A DNA stretch of 64,000 nt from Adiantum capillus-veneris (Eukaryota > Streptophyta > Polypodiopsida > Polypodiales > Pteridaceae). The stretch covers positions 86,146,342-86,210,341 of the forward strand of contig CM043953.1 of assembly GCA_014529385.2 (NCBI GenBank), in the 5' to 3' direction. Below, piece by piece: positions 47,760-59,146 of this stretch. The translations under genes and the position numbers were made by a program. Below the pieces are notes generated by a model, which worked only from the letters and a program-made list of their open reading frames with translations, was not told the origin of the DNA and ran no database searches. Each line of letters opens with the position of its first letter. The first letter of the stretch is position 1.

Positions 47760-48146
47760 ATGAAGCAAGGAGACCATTGTGGGAGCATATCCAGAATTGT
47801 CATGTGGCGGGAGAACCTAGGCAACTGCAAGCATATCAAAATGCTTTGTTGGCGAGCTCTGCTCTACAAAATGTGTTCCAAAATAGAACTTGGGAGTAGC
47901 CCTCTGCTACTGCATATCAAAACACCTACGCCTTGGTTGCGGTATTTGTGGACAATTTTACAAGGTGTTTTAAAATGTTGTGTTATTGGGATTGCTTTTG
48001 AAAGCATATCAAACCGCTTCCTTTTGTTCTTTTGTCGTAGAGCTACAAACAAAGCCTCTCAAAACGTTGCAAATAGCACATCAAAACACCATTGCATAGA
48101 GTGCTTCCTCTTTTGTCTAGCATATGAAAATGCTATAGCAAATTAG
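47760..48146 (+). pseudogene. Gag-derived internal sequence with AYQN motif, copy 2
   Basis: Same 128-codon frame and the same underlying GCATATCAAAA repeats as 46449-46835; about 17 residue differences and no gaps. Confidence 0.5.
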
Positions 48147-48530
48147 TGAGCCATCGAGGATGATTTTCAAAAGGGACTTGTAATTAAAGGTGATTATAGC
48201 CTTCAAGATGATGCTCAACAAAGTGATGACGATCTTGGTGGTTTTGCAAGCGATCTATTTGGAGTACACAGAGATACTCCATGTGGTTTTTAGTGCACAA
48301 CGTTGGATGGGGGGAAGGGGAACACTGCCACAAGCATGGTAAGACCTCCCTTTTTTTTGGTTCAGTTCTTGTTGTCTCACTCTGATAGATGTATGAGGGA
48401 AGTGCACACACAAACACACCTATGTTGTTTTCAAGGAGGGGATTCTACTTGTAGTTTGAGGTGATTGAACTCTGTCATGCTCTACATCAAGTCCATTGTC
48501 ACTGGTCCATGAAAGGGGGGGAGAGGGGTT

Positions 48531-48698
48531 TATTGGGTTCCAAGCCCAAGTCTGGTCCAGTCATGTCTAATCGTGGGAACAAGCCTTAAGGTTTGCAGAG
48601 GAAATACCAATGAAAAGTGAAGTTTGCATGGCCAATTTCCTATATATTATAATGATTTTAATAGAAACAATACAAGGAGTTATTTTGTTGTGTGAAAG

Positions 48699-48790
<92 letters not shown>

Positions 48791-48860
48791 TCTGTTCTGC
48801 ATGCCATCACCTCACCATGGTTCCTTGTCGATGGCATCCTCCATAGTTTCTCACTCTACA
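48531..48860 (+). repeat. LTR 3 (3' LTR)
   Basis: TATTGGGTTCC ... CACTCTACA, with a shorter (CT)n tract (48702-48793). It is not followed by a primer site, as expected for a terminal 3' LTR. Confidence 0.75.
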
Positions 48861-49279
48861 CTGGCCCTCGACATAACTTCAACTGATAAGATCATATTAG
48901 GTACAATGATAGAAATATTGCATTATGCGAATCTTTAAATCCAACATATTCATCTGGTTTGGGAATTTCCCACTTAAAGTGGGAAAAAACGAGGTAACTA
49001 TATTCGTATATGGTTGGTAGATATAGATGATAATTTTGTAAATTGTGATGTTGATAGACACTAAGACTTAAGAGAAACATAGAAAGGAACTAGAAGACAA
49101 CCATGAATTATTTAAAGCAAAAACGATATAATTACCGATCTTGTTTATAAAATTGAGTAGTACAATGACAATATAAACTCCCATATATTTGTTCCTCATT
49201 TGATGATATATCAAGCCTTTGATTCAAACATGCTTGATGTGCACGGGTCAACCCTTCTTTGGATTTAAGAGCATGCCTT
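48861..49279. other. Non-coding, AT-rich
   Basis: No gene or repeat recognised. Confidence 0.6.
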
Positions 49280-49738
49280 TCAAGATTTTAATTCTAGAAA
49301 ATGTCCCTTGTTTGTTTGGTCTCCAAGAAAAAGCAATTGCATCAACAGTTTCCCACATTTAGGGTCCTTGTAGTTTATAGCCCAAAAACCCTTCCAAAAA
49401 TTGGTGTAAGCCTGAGCATCAGTCATACCACTCTTTCTAGCACAAGGTGCCCAATATTGAATCAAAATCTTTCTATATTTTTGTGATGTAGGCTCTTTGT
49501 CAATGTCTGACAAAGCCATGGCAAGCCAAACATGATATATTTTTTTGTCACTTGGCAGTAGAATTACAAAGTCACCCTGTTGCACATTAATCATGGGGTC
49601 AAATTCTTCCCTTGGTCTATTTTGTTGAGGTCCACCAAAATGATCATTCAACTCTTCCAAGCCTAAGAACCTTTCTGTCCCTTGTTGAAATTTCATCACA
49701 TTGCTTTGTAATTGATGATGTCCTGAGTTTCTGGCCAA
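49280..49738 (-). CDS. Unidentified 152-residue ORF
   Basis: Open from ATG 49738 (MARNSGHHQLQS) to TAG at 49280-49282. The middle reads VQQGDFVILLPSDKKIYHVW then LAMALSDIDKEPTS, followed by YRKILIQYWAPCARKSG and FWKGFWAINYKDPKCGK. A 'GDFV.L.P......VWLA.AL' segment followed by a strand ending in QYW resembles a BAH- or chromo-barrel-like fold found in some plant transposon-encoded proteins, but this is only a visual impression. No introns or partner frames are seen. It may be the 3' exon of a larger mobile-element gene. Confidence 0.4.
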   Translation of the reverse strand: MARNSGHHQLQSNVMKFQQGTERFLGLEELNDHFGGPQQNRPREEFDPMINVQQGDFVILLPSDKKIYHVWLAMALSDIDKEPTSQKYRKILIQYWAPCARKSGMTDAQAYTNFWKGFWAINYKDPKCGKLLMQLLFLGDQTNKGHFLELKS

Positions 49739-50542
49739 AAATGTTCATACAGCAATGCTTCTGATATGATATTTTCAACAAATTTATGCACATACATTGA
49801 GAACACTGTGGATGTATGCATTCTTGTGGACTCTCAGGATTTGAGAGTCAGATTTATCACAGGCTATGTACATTGACTTGTGCGATTAAGCAGATTTCAA
49901 GAGTGTGGTGCATGGATTTCTAGAGAGATTTGCAAGCATTTTTAGCACGATTGTGAGCTGAATTTTCAGATGATTTGGATGCTCATTTTCTACACATTTG
50001 GTACATGATTGATGCTCATTTATATTGCCATGTGGATGCACATGATGTGTGCTTTTCGGCGGATGATATTCTTCACCTTGCAATGGCATATGTGGGATGA
50101 TTTTCAGCTATTTTGAGCATCATTTGTGCCATATTTGGTTGGTTTGCATCCAAGTTTATGCTAGTATATGCCTCGCTCGTAGAGTGCGATTGATGCACTT
50201 TGTGTTTTGAATTACAGGGTTTTTTTCCAAGTTTAGGGAGTTGAGACTTTCGGGCAGCTCATGTATGCTTGAGTGCAGATTTTGCGCATGATTTGCTCAT
50301 GGTTTTGAGCATGTTTGTGGCATGTATGGTTATTATGGTTAGATAGCCAAATACTGTCGGAACTCTACCCGATTTTTCTTGTGAGTTTATTTGTTCAAGT
50401 GCATGGTTTGCAATCGTGTTTTGATTGCATTTGGCACTGAGTTGATGCTTTGCCATAGTGTTTTGGCATCGCATTGTGAGACTGTTTTCTCACCAGATTC
50501 CGTCATTTGACATATATGTGGTAATATCTTCAAGAGGGAGAT
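49739..50542. other. T-rich non-coding stretch ending in a polypurine tract
   Basis: Minus-strand complement of CAT/GCA-rich sequence (TTTTGAGCAT.. and GATTGATGC.. strings recur). It ends with AAGAGGGAGAT (50532-50542), the typical polypurine tract before a copia LTR, so it may be the 3' end of an LTR-element body. Confidence 0.45.
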
Positions 50543-50777
50543 TGTTGATGATAGTTTCATCGATTACCACATAGTGATCTTGGATTAGAGCAGGTTTTTT
50601 GGTGGCATCATTTGAGCGGTTTTTCTCACTTTGTTTCATTACATTGATTGCCATATTTGTTAACACTTCTCTTAGACAGCTTAGCCAGCTTATGTTGTAT
50701 TTTGACAGTACTTGGTATATGAGTTAGCCAGGCTTTGGCTATTGTTAGTTGATTGATTTGTGCTTGGTCTTGTCACA
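50543..50777 (+). mobile_element. Candidate copia-type LTR
   Basis: Starts TGTTGATGATAG directly after a polypurine tract and ends TCTTGTCACA; TG...CA. It is followed by GGTTATCGCCATGG, which resembles GGTATCAGAGCCATGG, the primer site plus gag start of many plant copia elements, with a small deletion. The gag reading frame starts at the ATG at 50788. No second copy was found. Confidence 0.5.
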
Positions 50778-50787
50778 GGTTATCGCC

Positions 50788-51590
50788 ATGGATTTGGCAT
50801 GTCCATCATTGTCAAGGTTTGTGCTTTTTCATACAAAGTTTGATGGTTCAAACTTTGAGCATTGGAAAGAAGGTATGCATGATGCATTGACTCAGTTGGG
50901 CCAAGTGTTGCCACTACAGGGCATGGATGGTAGGCCAGAGTCTATGACTAACACTGAGTGGGAGGACTTGGATGAGATTGTACGTTTGACGATCATGTTA
51001 CACCTTGGTGAGTCTTTCTATGGCATTGGTTTGGATGCATGTACATCTAGAGAGTTATAGCAAATATTGTGCAATGATTTTGGCACAAATGAGTCTAGAG
51101 AGATGCCTACAGTCAAAGGACGATCTTGCATACATAGAGATGTTATGTGTTGGCATTGTGGTCGTACAGGGCATGTACGTAGGCATTGTTTTCGATGGAT
51201 GAGATAGCGTAGGAGACAACACAAGAGGGATGCTATCACTTTGGATGATGTGGGAGCAAATGTAGCGTTTGTAGTTACGCATGACGGAGATGTTGCCTTT
51301 GCTTCCATGTTTACTCTTGACTTTCTTATGTCGGTTTTTAGTGACACATTACCTTCGCATTGGATACTAGATGTGAGTGCTAGATTTCATGTCATGCCGA
51401 GTCGTGAGTGGTTTAGCACATATATGCTAGTGGTATGCTTGGATGTGTCTGTCTAGCTGATGGTTCAGTGCATGACATAGTTTGTGCAGGGGACTATTGT
51501 TGCCGAGTGGTGCATCTTACGTGCTACGAGATGTACGCCATATACGAGGTTTGACGCAGAGCTTGATCTCTGTGAGACAGCGGATGTTAG
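50788..51590 (+). pseudogene. Ty1/copia gag with start of protease
   Basis: Start MDLACPSLSRFVLFHTKFDG; the LFHTKFDGSNFEHWKEGMHD and HLGESFYGIGL segments fit the copia Gag pattern (F.G.NF..W...M...L). After a TAG at 51058 the code continues with a zinc knuckle CWHCGRTGHVRRHC (about 51150-51190) and HWILDVSARFHVMPSREWFS, the protease start, where DVSA replaces the catalytic DSGA. A few more protease residues follow to about 51590, where LTR-like sequence in inverted orientation cuts in. Stops at 51058 and 51205 and the altered active site make it non-functional. Confidence 0.82.
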
Positions 51591-51593
51591 GTA

Positions 51594-51645
51594 GTATAGT
51601 GGGCGGACACCTAACCTAACCGGCCACATGGGTTTGTACCTGACA
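51594..51645 (-). repeat. Inverted fragment of copia LTR start
   Basis: GTATAGTGGGCGGACACC, then TAACCGGCCACATGGG, is the reverse complement, with about six mismatches, of 51782-51831 in the LTR at 51777. The two form an inverted repeat with a loop of about 130 bp. Confidence 0.75.
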
Positions 51646-51776
51646 TCAACCATATACTACCTGACATTCAGTGAGAAAGTGGGCATTGGCTGAGGTCATA
51701 CTTGTGATGGCCTTGTACATGTTTTGTACAGTTTTCTTTTCTCTCTCACAACCACATTGGCCTTTACGTGGGAGGT

Positions 51777-51970
51777 TGTTGGGGTAAAACCCCATGTGGC
51801 CGGTTAGGTGAGGTGCCCGACCACTATACTTATTCATTATGTACATAATATAATAAGGGGGATTACATGTAGAGAGTGAGTTTTAGCCCCTGCAAACACA
51901 AGGTTTGCTCTTCTCCATTACTGCACACACTCACACACGCTCCCGCTCGCACACTTCACAGGACCCTTCA
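51777..51970 (+). mobile_element. Copia LTR (3' LTR position)
   Basis: TGTTGGGGTAAAACCCC ... CCTTCA, 194 bp, preceded by the purine tract ACGTGGGAGG. It belongs to the same family as the LTR at 62383-62574 (TGTTGGGGTATAAAGCCC ... CCTTCA, preceded by AAGTGGGAGG), in the opposite orientation. Confidence 0.75.
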
Positions 51971-52020
51971 ATATGCTTGCGAAAGAGATGCCTCGCCTTA
52001 GTGTTACGGTACCGACTGCT

Positions 52021-52377
52021 TCATTGCCACCAAATGCAAAAATCGAACCTTGAGATATGCACGTTTTTAGGGTTCTCACTGCATAAAGTTATAGCTTTGG
52101 GTAGGAGATTCTTGTTGACCACTTTATCTTTGCTCTTATTGGATAAAATTTTAGTTGACAAGGTTTGAACACCTTCCCAGGCCAGATCACTTGTCATTGT
52201 ATCCTTCGCTAAAGGTGCAGCGGGCATGGCTCGAGATACCCCAACTACGCTAGTTTCCTTCCACCCATTCCCTTCGACCATCATAATGTCCTCCCCTTCC
52301 AAAAACATCTCCTTGGCCGCAAGAAGCTGTGAAAAGGTTTTAATGTCATCGACCATAGGAAAATCAATAGACTCCAT
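52021..52377 (-). pseudogene. Unidentified ORF remnant, possibly start of a LINE ORF1
   Basis: Minus-strand frame MESIDFPMVDDIKTFSQLLA ... ISRFDFCIWWQ (118 residues). Near its end another frame (SIFAFGGNEAVGTVTLRRG) continues to about 51975, where the copia LTR begins, so a frameshift and a truncation by the LTR are likely. It could be ORF1 of the LINE whose RT lies at 52935-54360, but then the order is wrong for one copy. The family is not recognised. Confidence 0.35.
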
Positions 52378-52934
52378 GGCAAGCTGATTGTATGCAGAAA
52401 ACCCTTAGCAAAAACGTTAGTCTTGATTGCCACCCTACGTGGCATGGCAAGAGATGGTAAGAGGTGCCGAAGTCTAGGGAGGATGATCTCTAACTAAAAG
52501 GCATACAAGACAAATCAAAATCTTGCTGGAAAATCTAACACCAAAGAAGCAAAGAAAGAAAGAAAAAAAAAAAGAACACTGAAGATAGATAACCGCTATA
52601 CGGCCCAAGATGAATTGAAGTGCCATGCATAAGTACGTGCCTACGATTTAAAAAAAATCGTTGATAGTTGGAATCTGGACAAATGCCAGGCGGAGTCCAG
52701 CGAAATTAACGCAGGCGAAGTTCATCTTGTGACGCTTTGTCATAGGACCCTAGGTAGCACCAGGCGCATCAAGAGGGCTCTTCGTCTTTCTCAGAATCCT
52801 TGGACGCAGAGTTTCGGCAGCATCCTCGAGAAAAGGAGGCGCTCACACTTCCTGGATGCAAAGTGCCGGCAACGTCCTCGAGAGAAGGAGCGAGAGGAGG
52901 AGAGAGCAGGCTAGTGCAGTCGCTTATTTTTTTT
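52378..52934. other. Non-coding; LINE 3' region
   Basis: Contains two imperfect direct copies of a 44-bp unit (CCTTGGACGCAGAGTTTCGG ... and CCTGGATGCAAAGTGCCGG ... , each followed by CCTCGAGA, about 52799-52890). It probably includes the 3' UTR of the L1-type element to its right. Confidence 0.5.
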
Positions 52935-54360
52935 AGAATAAAACGGGGAATTGAAGCAACATATGGACCTAGCCTCAAGGGATAACAATATTAATGAGCT
53001 GCCCCCCAGTCTGAGGGTAGACCACGTCGAGGCTAACAGCTTGTCATGAAACTCCACCCCACTCCACTTTCCTCCTTTCGAGCTAAGTTTAGTTTCTTCT
53101 ATCATATCTTTGATCATGAGAGCCCAAACTTGATCCTGTTTAGCCAAGGAAACAACAAATTTGGCGCAACAAGCTTTTGCATAAGCCACAAGGTTCAGAA
53201 TTCTGAGGCCTCCTTGATTCCTCCGCCGAGCAACTGATTTCCAACGGGCCCATTGCCATGGCCTGGAGGATTTCGTGTTGTTTTTCCATAGAAACCTTTT
53301 TACTGGTTTGAAAAACTCTTTCTAGTGACACTTAGCCATCTTGAGAAGTGGGCTAGTGAAGGCAATATAAGGAATCATAAAGGCATTTATCACTTTTATC
53401 CGACTTGGGAATGGGAGAAGACCATACTCCCACCTACTCATTTTTGTTTTGATGTTTTCAAGCACCCACTCAAATCTTTGCTTGTGAGTTACGTCCATCC
53501 CCAAAGGGGCTCCCAGATGTCTGAAGATATTCCCTTTTGTGACAATCTCCCCCCACCAGTCAGAAGGGTCAAATGAGTCATTTTTCGATAGGGAGATCAG
53601 CCTTGGCTTCTCTATATTACACTGGGACCCCGAAGCTACTGAGAGTATTTGTACAATCTCCAGAGTTTTCCTGATGACCTGGGGGCATGCCTTCAAGAAG
53701 AGGAGACAATCGTCTACAAAAAGTTTTGCTAGGAGTTGGCTATTTCCTGGTAAAGCTAGGTCTTGCAACTCCCCTCATTCTAAACTAGCTTTGAGCGTCG
53801 TGATTAAAGGATGTGATCCTATGGCGAAAAGCAGGGGGGGCAGAGGGCATCCGTGCTTAATAAACCTTTTGACCTCAAAAGAGCCCACAATTCTATCGTT
53901 AAATAGTTGCTTTGACTGACTTCCAGCTCCCAGTACACTTACCAGACGACATAGGCGAGGCCCAAATCCCAGGGCTTCCATGACGGCTTCTATATATGTC
54001 CATGTTATTCTATCATAAGCCTTATCTAGGTCCAACTATAGCATAATACACTCTTGCTTTGTGACAGTTGTATACTTGATTCCCACCATTGCTGCCAAGA
54101 TGTTATCATAAATGGACCTTCCTTTGATGAACCCATGTTGATGGGGAGAGATGATCTTGGTTAGTAAGGGGGCTAGTCTGAGGGCTACAACTTTAGCAAT
54201 AATTTTGTAGGCCATCGACATCATCGTTATAGGGCGCCAATGTTTCAGTTGAGAACAACAGATCTGTTTTGGGATGGGTTGATAAGCCCTCTCTTCACAC
54301 TTATCTCCAACGACCCTTCGACAATGGCTTTATTGGCCAACCTTGTGATTGGGACCTTGA
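52935..54360 (-). pseudogene. L1-type LINE ORF2 fragment (reverse transcriptase to C-terminal region)
   Basis: Read from 54360: IPKQICCSQLKHWRPITMMS (RT block 1-2), SPHQHGFIKGRSIYDNILAA, MDLDKAYDRITWTYIEAVME (motif A), GCPLPPLLFAIGSHPLI, then LFVDDCLLFLKACPQ (motif C, usually FADD, here FVDD) and SRWEYGLLPFPSRIKVINAF, ending in RNQGGLRILNLVAYAKACCAKF. That order is typical of plant L1 elements. Endonuclease and extreme C-terminus are missing. Stops lie at about 54034 and 53322, with further frame changes. Confidence 0.9.
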
Positions 54361-54369
54361 GATTTTTTA

Positions 54370-54870
54370 TAAAAAAAGTGTAACAATAAACTATTTACAT
54401 TAAAATATATTTCAAAAGCATAAGAAATAATGTTTGACACAATACTCAATACCCCTCTTTAAAGAGAGAGGTACACAAATGTCATCCATGCCTAAAATAA
54501 ATAATGAAAGAAAAATTTATTATCATTAGCTTGTAGTGTGGCAATAATATGCAAACTTTATCCAATGGTCCATAGATGCACCTAAAATCCAACTCTTTAC
54601 TAAGGACTACTTATATAGTCCAACAAGCGTAACAATGACTTATTTAGCTTGCAGTATATTCCAGAAGCATAAAAAATAATGCCTAAACCAATGTTGACTG
54701 GCCCTCTTTAAAGAAAGAGGTACATAAATGTCAACACCTCTCACAAAGACCTAGAGGAAATATTGTAAAGAATTTTTTTTTGCCATGTGACACTGATCCG
54801 CAAGCTTTATCCAATGGTCCACAATTGCACCAGAAATCCAACGCTTTACTAAGGACTCCTTATGTAGTCC
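54370..54870. repeat. Diverged 248-bp tandem duplication
   Basis: AAGCATAA(G/A)AAATAATG ... CCTCTTTAAAGA(G/A)AGAGGTAC ... CTTTATCCAATGGTCCA, followed by CTTTACTAAGGAC(T)(A/C)CTTAT.TAGTCC, occurs twice, starting at about 54418 and 54666. Confidence 0.8.
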
Positions 54871-56570
54871 AAAAAAAAGAATATATCATTATCTCTGATA
54901 AGTATGGAGCTTGATTTACCCCTTGTAGTTTTTTGTATTAAAAATGCACATTTGTAAGGCCTCCGTTATAAGGAGAAGCCATCATGCGTGAAGAAAAATC
55001 ACTCGTTGGAAACCAAAATTTTCACGGTCAGCGTTGAGTTGGAATATTCTTTTTCATCGAAATATTATGGTCGGATGGCAACCGAAAAGTGGTCAAAAAA
55101 CGATCGATTGTTTGATCGGTTGGCCGATGGCCGGTAGTCAATGACCGATTGACCGGTGGCCGATTTCAATGGTTGGTGACCTATTTTAAAGGCGGACTTG
55201 TCTTCTCAAGGGGGGCTACACATGGACATATTGGAGGGTTTGTTGGACGGATACGCCGCGACGAACGACAGCACAACGAGAACTCATCTAACAAGATTTG
55301 TCAGCTAAGGATGAAGCTTGACCTACAAGCGCGTGGAAGCAAGCATAAGGTGACAACCTACACTCGACCGACTCCTAACTAATTCCTACAGAGGTCTCTA
55401 CCAATTGTCTAAGTTGCAGACTTCAAGAGTGCATAAGAGGAAACTTTCTACAGCGCTGTCTAAAACCGAACACCCATCAAACAATCTCAAAACACCATAG
55501 AAATTGAAGGAGACCCTACTAACACCAATAGGTTGCTCTCCCTAAGGTCTACGAACCTAGATCCCAACCCAAAACACCCGGTGCAAAATCACGTAGGATG
55601 TCTAGCCGAAATTTGCAGGCTCTTCGTTTCCGAAATCTAAAGTGCCTAATGTGTAGCTCTACTCAATGTGAACGCGTGGATATGCTGCAATGCAAAATCG
55701 GACAACATATGCTGACCAAATCACCAGATGAATCTCGTAGAAGGAGCTCGCAAAACCGGACCATACGTGCGTAATGTAGGTATCGGCGCGTAGCTCTCGT
55801 CGGGGGCAATATGATACACTTCTCCACACTCGATTCCGACCACGAGTGCATAGGTAGCATCAAGATGAAGCTCACACTCCCTCTTGTACACAGTACGCTC
55901 ACTCACAGACTTCAAAACTTCTCTTTTTAAAAATGACAAAAGGTCCTTTCATTAAGGTCAAAAAGTGGTATATAAACCTTACAATTCTCAAACCCTAAAG
56001 TTTCAAATCAATTATCTACTCAATCTAACTATCAAAACTACTATTTCTATATTACAATCTATTAATTAATTTCTTCCCAAGATTTAGTCTGAATCTCACA
56101 ATTCTAAAGGAAAAGCAATCCCTCCTGTCTCACCATCAAACCACTCCTCCCCCCTCCCCCCCCCCCACCTGCGAGCCGCTCTGCGCTAGCCTTAGCTCGA
56201 AGCAGATCCTGCTCTACGGCTGCCTACTACCAACAAAACAGCGAGGTTCTTCTTTGCAATTGCTTGCTCCCAACAGGACGACAACCTGCCTTATCAACAC
56301 ACTCCGTCCTCGCTGTCCCGTGGCATCACGCAGTCAGACACCATGCCTTCACAGACGCCATCTCTACATACGATATTCTCCCTCTCTCCCTTTCATGGAA
56401 TGCTAGCAACGTCTCTTGCCATCGCCCTTTTGTATCGCCGCTTTCACCTCCTCCCTCGTCGGGTGTGGTCCTTTATGAGCACTCTGTCCCAGAGTCAGCC
56501 CGTCTACCTCTCCCGCCTCTATTCTGCATGCTCCGTGCGCACCTCCAACAGAGAGAGATCTCCGGATGGT

Positions 56571-56630
<60 letters not shown>

Positions 56631-57007
56631 GTTTCTATCTGTCTCCAACCTCGCCCTCCCGCATGCTAGTTTGCCTGCATTCTCGGGCACTAGATTTTTA
56701 AGGTCTCTTGGGATAGTTCCGTACAACGTTAAAACTCTCTTCTTATTCTTCTTCTCTGTCTCTCTCTCCACGTGCCTCCCCACCCCCCCCCCCGTTTTTT
56801 ACTAAAAGATAAAGAGCATCTTCTAAGATTCTATATAAAAGAAATAAAAAACTCGTTCTGGGCACCTACTCAATCTAACTATCAAAACTGTGATACAATC
56901 TGGAAACTTTTGTAAGACCCAATATTTACAAGGTGAAAAATCAGGTTTCCTCAATAAATGAATAATTACAAAAAATGATAATCTTCGGAGTAGTCAGTTT
57001 TCGTGGG
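54871..57007. other. Unassigned DNA with GC-rich segment and microsatellites
   Basis: 55080-55180 is a simple GGCCGAT/TGACCGAT-rich patch. C run at 56154-56167. (GA)n at 56569-56629. A 24-bp exact direct repeat lies at 56016-56039 and 56866-56889. At 56700-56750 the string CTTGGGATAGTTCC, then TACAACGTTAAAACTCTCTT, resembles the CACTA-internal repeats at 21877 and 31360. No convincing gene. Confidence 0.5.
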
Positions 57008-57718
57008 GTGTGTCTAGCTTCTAACACTCCGCCCCTCCTTGCTCATGTTGTCCCCAACATGGCCGTTGAGCTGCTTCTTCGTCGTATGGTTTCACGCATC
57101 TTGATCAGTGATTCGTATCTTGCATGTAGATTCATCATTGTTGGGCCAAAAATATCAGGGTTTATTGTGAAGAAGCCGGTGTAGAACGCTTCTTCAATGG
57201 CTTGGAGGTGATAGGATGGCAGAAACATTATCCTTTCATACAACACATGTATCACCTCCTTGGAAGGCTGACCAGACAGATCATAGGAACATCTGTATGT
57301 ATCTTGGAAGAAGAAGATATTGTCTGTCACCTAGCCATGCTTGAATGTCTCAAATACTGCTAGAAGAGTTTTGCAGATTTTCTTCATCATGATGCACGTA
57401 AGGTCAGGTGAGCCAGTGAACAATTTGATGGCACTTGTTAGGGTTTTCACCATGTATTGGACACTTATTCTCTCACCTACCTTCAATCCCAACAGCTTAG
57501 GATAATTCAGCCAAGTGGGTTGGCTGCTCGATCACATTCCCTTCAGTGTCTTTGAACACTCCTTGGTAGATCTTTAGGTCATTGGAATAGCAGATCTTCT
57601 TGGATCCATGTGCTGGTGGACTTTAGTGTTCCTTCTGGTATAACGAAGGGCTCCACTTCTTCTAGGTAATACTTAATGGTCATTCTTTTCTTCTTTGCCG
57701 GTGACTTCGCGGCTGCCA
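57008..57718 (-). pseudogene. Retroelement gag-like coding remnant
   Basis: Starts MAAAKSPAKKKRMTIKYYLE at 57718. After a frame change it continues KICYSNDLKIYQGVFKDTEG, then after another YPKLLGLKVGERISVQYMVK through a TAG near 57331 to RYESLIKMRETIRRRSSSTA and TGA at about 57043. At least two frameshifts and one stop in about 220 codons. The basic start, length and position (downstream of a candidate LTR and primer site at 59147-60300) suggest Gag, but no zinc knuckle is seen and the family is not recognised. Confidence 0.45.
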
Positions 57719-57884
57719 TAGATCCTGTTGCACTCAATAGTCCGAAGTTAGCGTTTTTTCCATATTAGCTGAGAAACTGATTTTTAACTATCCAAATGAC
57801 TTGAAAATTGAAAATAAAGCTTAAAAGGAACTTGTGAAACTGTGCATGTGCTCACAGTGCCATTCTGGCCAAAACTTTCCATTT

Positions 57885-58714
57885 AGACATCCTACGCGTA
57901 GGATGTCTTTTTCATCAAAATTGGTTGATACTTGACATGCTGGTAGTGCATGGCTTAAGGAACATGGCTATGTGCTTGGATATGGATTTGGGCATCAAAA
58001 AGTGGATAGCAGGTAAAAAGTCCATAACAGGTAGCAAGTGATGTCCAACTGGGTTGAAAATTGGTATATGGGCTCATTGCACCATGGTATTGGCTCCCAT
58101 GATGTCACTCTTTGCACAGAAGGCCTAAATTATGCTGGAGACATCATATGCATAGGATGTCTTTTTCATCAAAATGGCATGGGATTTGTTCTGTGTGTAG
58201 TCCTTGGCCTATGGAACATGGCTATGCGCTTGGATTTGGATTTGGACAAGGATTGATGCTTGCAAGAGCCTATGCATTATTTTTGGGCTCAAAAAGTGTA
58301 TCTTGAAAATGATTAGAATGGATTCAAAATTGGTATATGAGCTCTTGATGATGATGTGATTGGATGTGGAATGGACAAAGATCCTCTGTAGGCAAAAAAT
58401 GTCAAATGAACATCCTATGCGTAGGATGTCTACTTCACCAATTTTTGCTTCTGACCACACAGATTGGTTGGTGATGTGCTTGTGAATGTGTTGTGCAAGT
58501 TTCATGTGATTTGGACAAGATTTGGTAGGTCTATGGCCCATTATTGCCTCTATGCCCTAACTTTGCATTTTTTCATGCATATGAGGTTAATGTTGGTCCA
58601 AATGTGATGAAACTTGGTGGCTAGCATGTAAAGGTCATTCAGAAATGTGTGTGATGAAAATAATGGGATCTGTGCCCAGAAATTTCCTTGAGACATCCTA
58701 TGCATAGGATGTCT
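57885..58714. repeat. Four palindromes (AGACATCCTATG and its reverse complement) at regular spacing
   Basis: 24-bp palindromes at 57885-57908 (perfect), 58139-58162, 58408-58431 and 58691-58714 (perfect), with centres 254, 269 and 283 bp apart. Flanks are also partly repeated: CAGAAATTT/CAAAACTTTCC before, TTTTTCATCAAAAT after, and GGAACATGGCTATG(T/C)GCTTGGAT in copies 1 and 2. It is a diverged tandem array of about 270-bp units, each with a palindromic centre. Confidence 0.88.
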
Positions 58715-59146
58715 CCTGATGATTTTTTCATGGAATGTGCCACTAGTGCCTGCCATAGGTCCGCCTGAGTCCCTTTTAAGCCTAATTTCAACAAAAAAAG
58801 TCAAATGGATAGAAAGTAACTCCCTGTGTGGACTTCAAAACCTTCGAGCGGTTTTTTGACTTTTGGAGTGCTTTTTGGCGATGAAATTTCTTGATGTTGG
58901 TCTCCATAGCTTCCCGATTCCTCGGGGATCCTTGTCGTATGGTTTTTGTCGACTTTGGCTTCACCGGAGCTTCATTTGGCAATTTGTCTCTCTAGAAGCC
59001 CCCGTGGTTGTGTTTACATAACTTCGATGATTTGTGGTGGTCTACCACCATAGGACTTGGTTGTTGATGGTCTTGGAAAGCCGCTCGTGAAGTTTGGTGG
59101 CAAACGGGCATGCGGTTTGGCCGCGAGAGCTATCTGACGCTTTGTG
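58715..59146. other. Probable retroelement leader
   Basis: Minus-strand frames (58788-58982, Lys/Arg/Asn-rich) are short and unconvincing. It lies between the palindrome array and a primer-site-like sequence, so it is probably untranslated leader. Confidence 0.4.
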
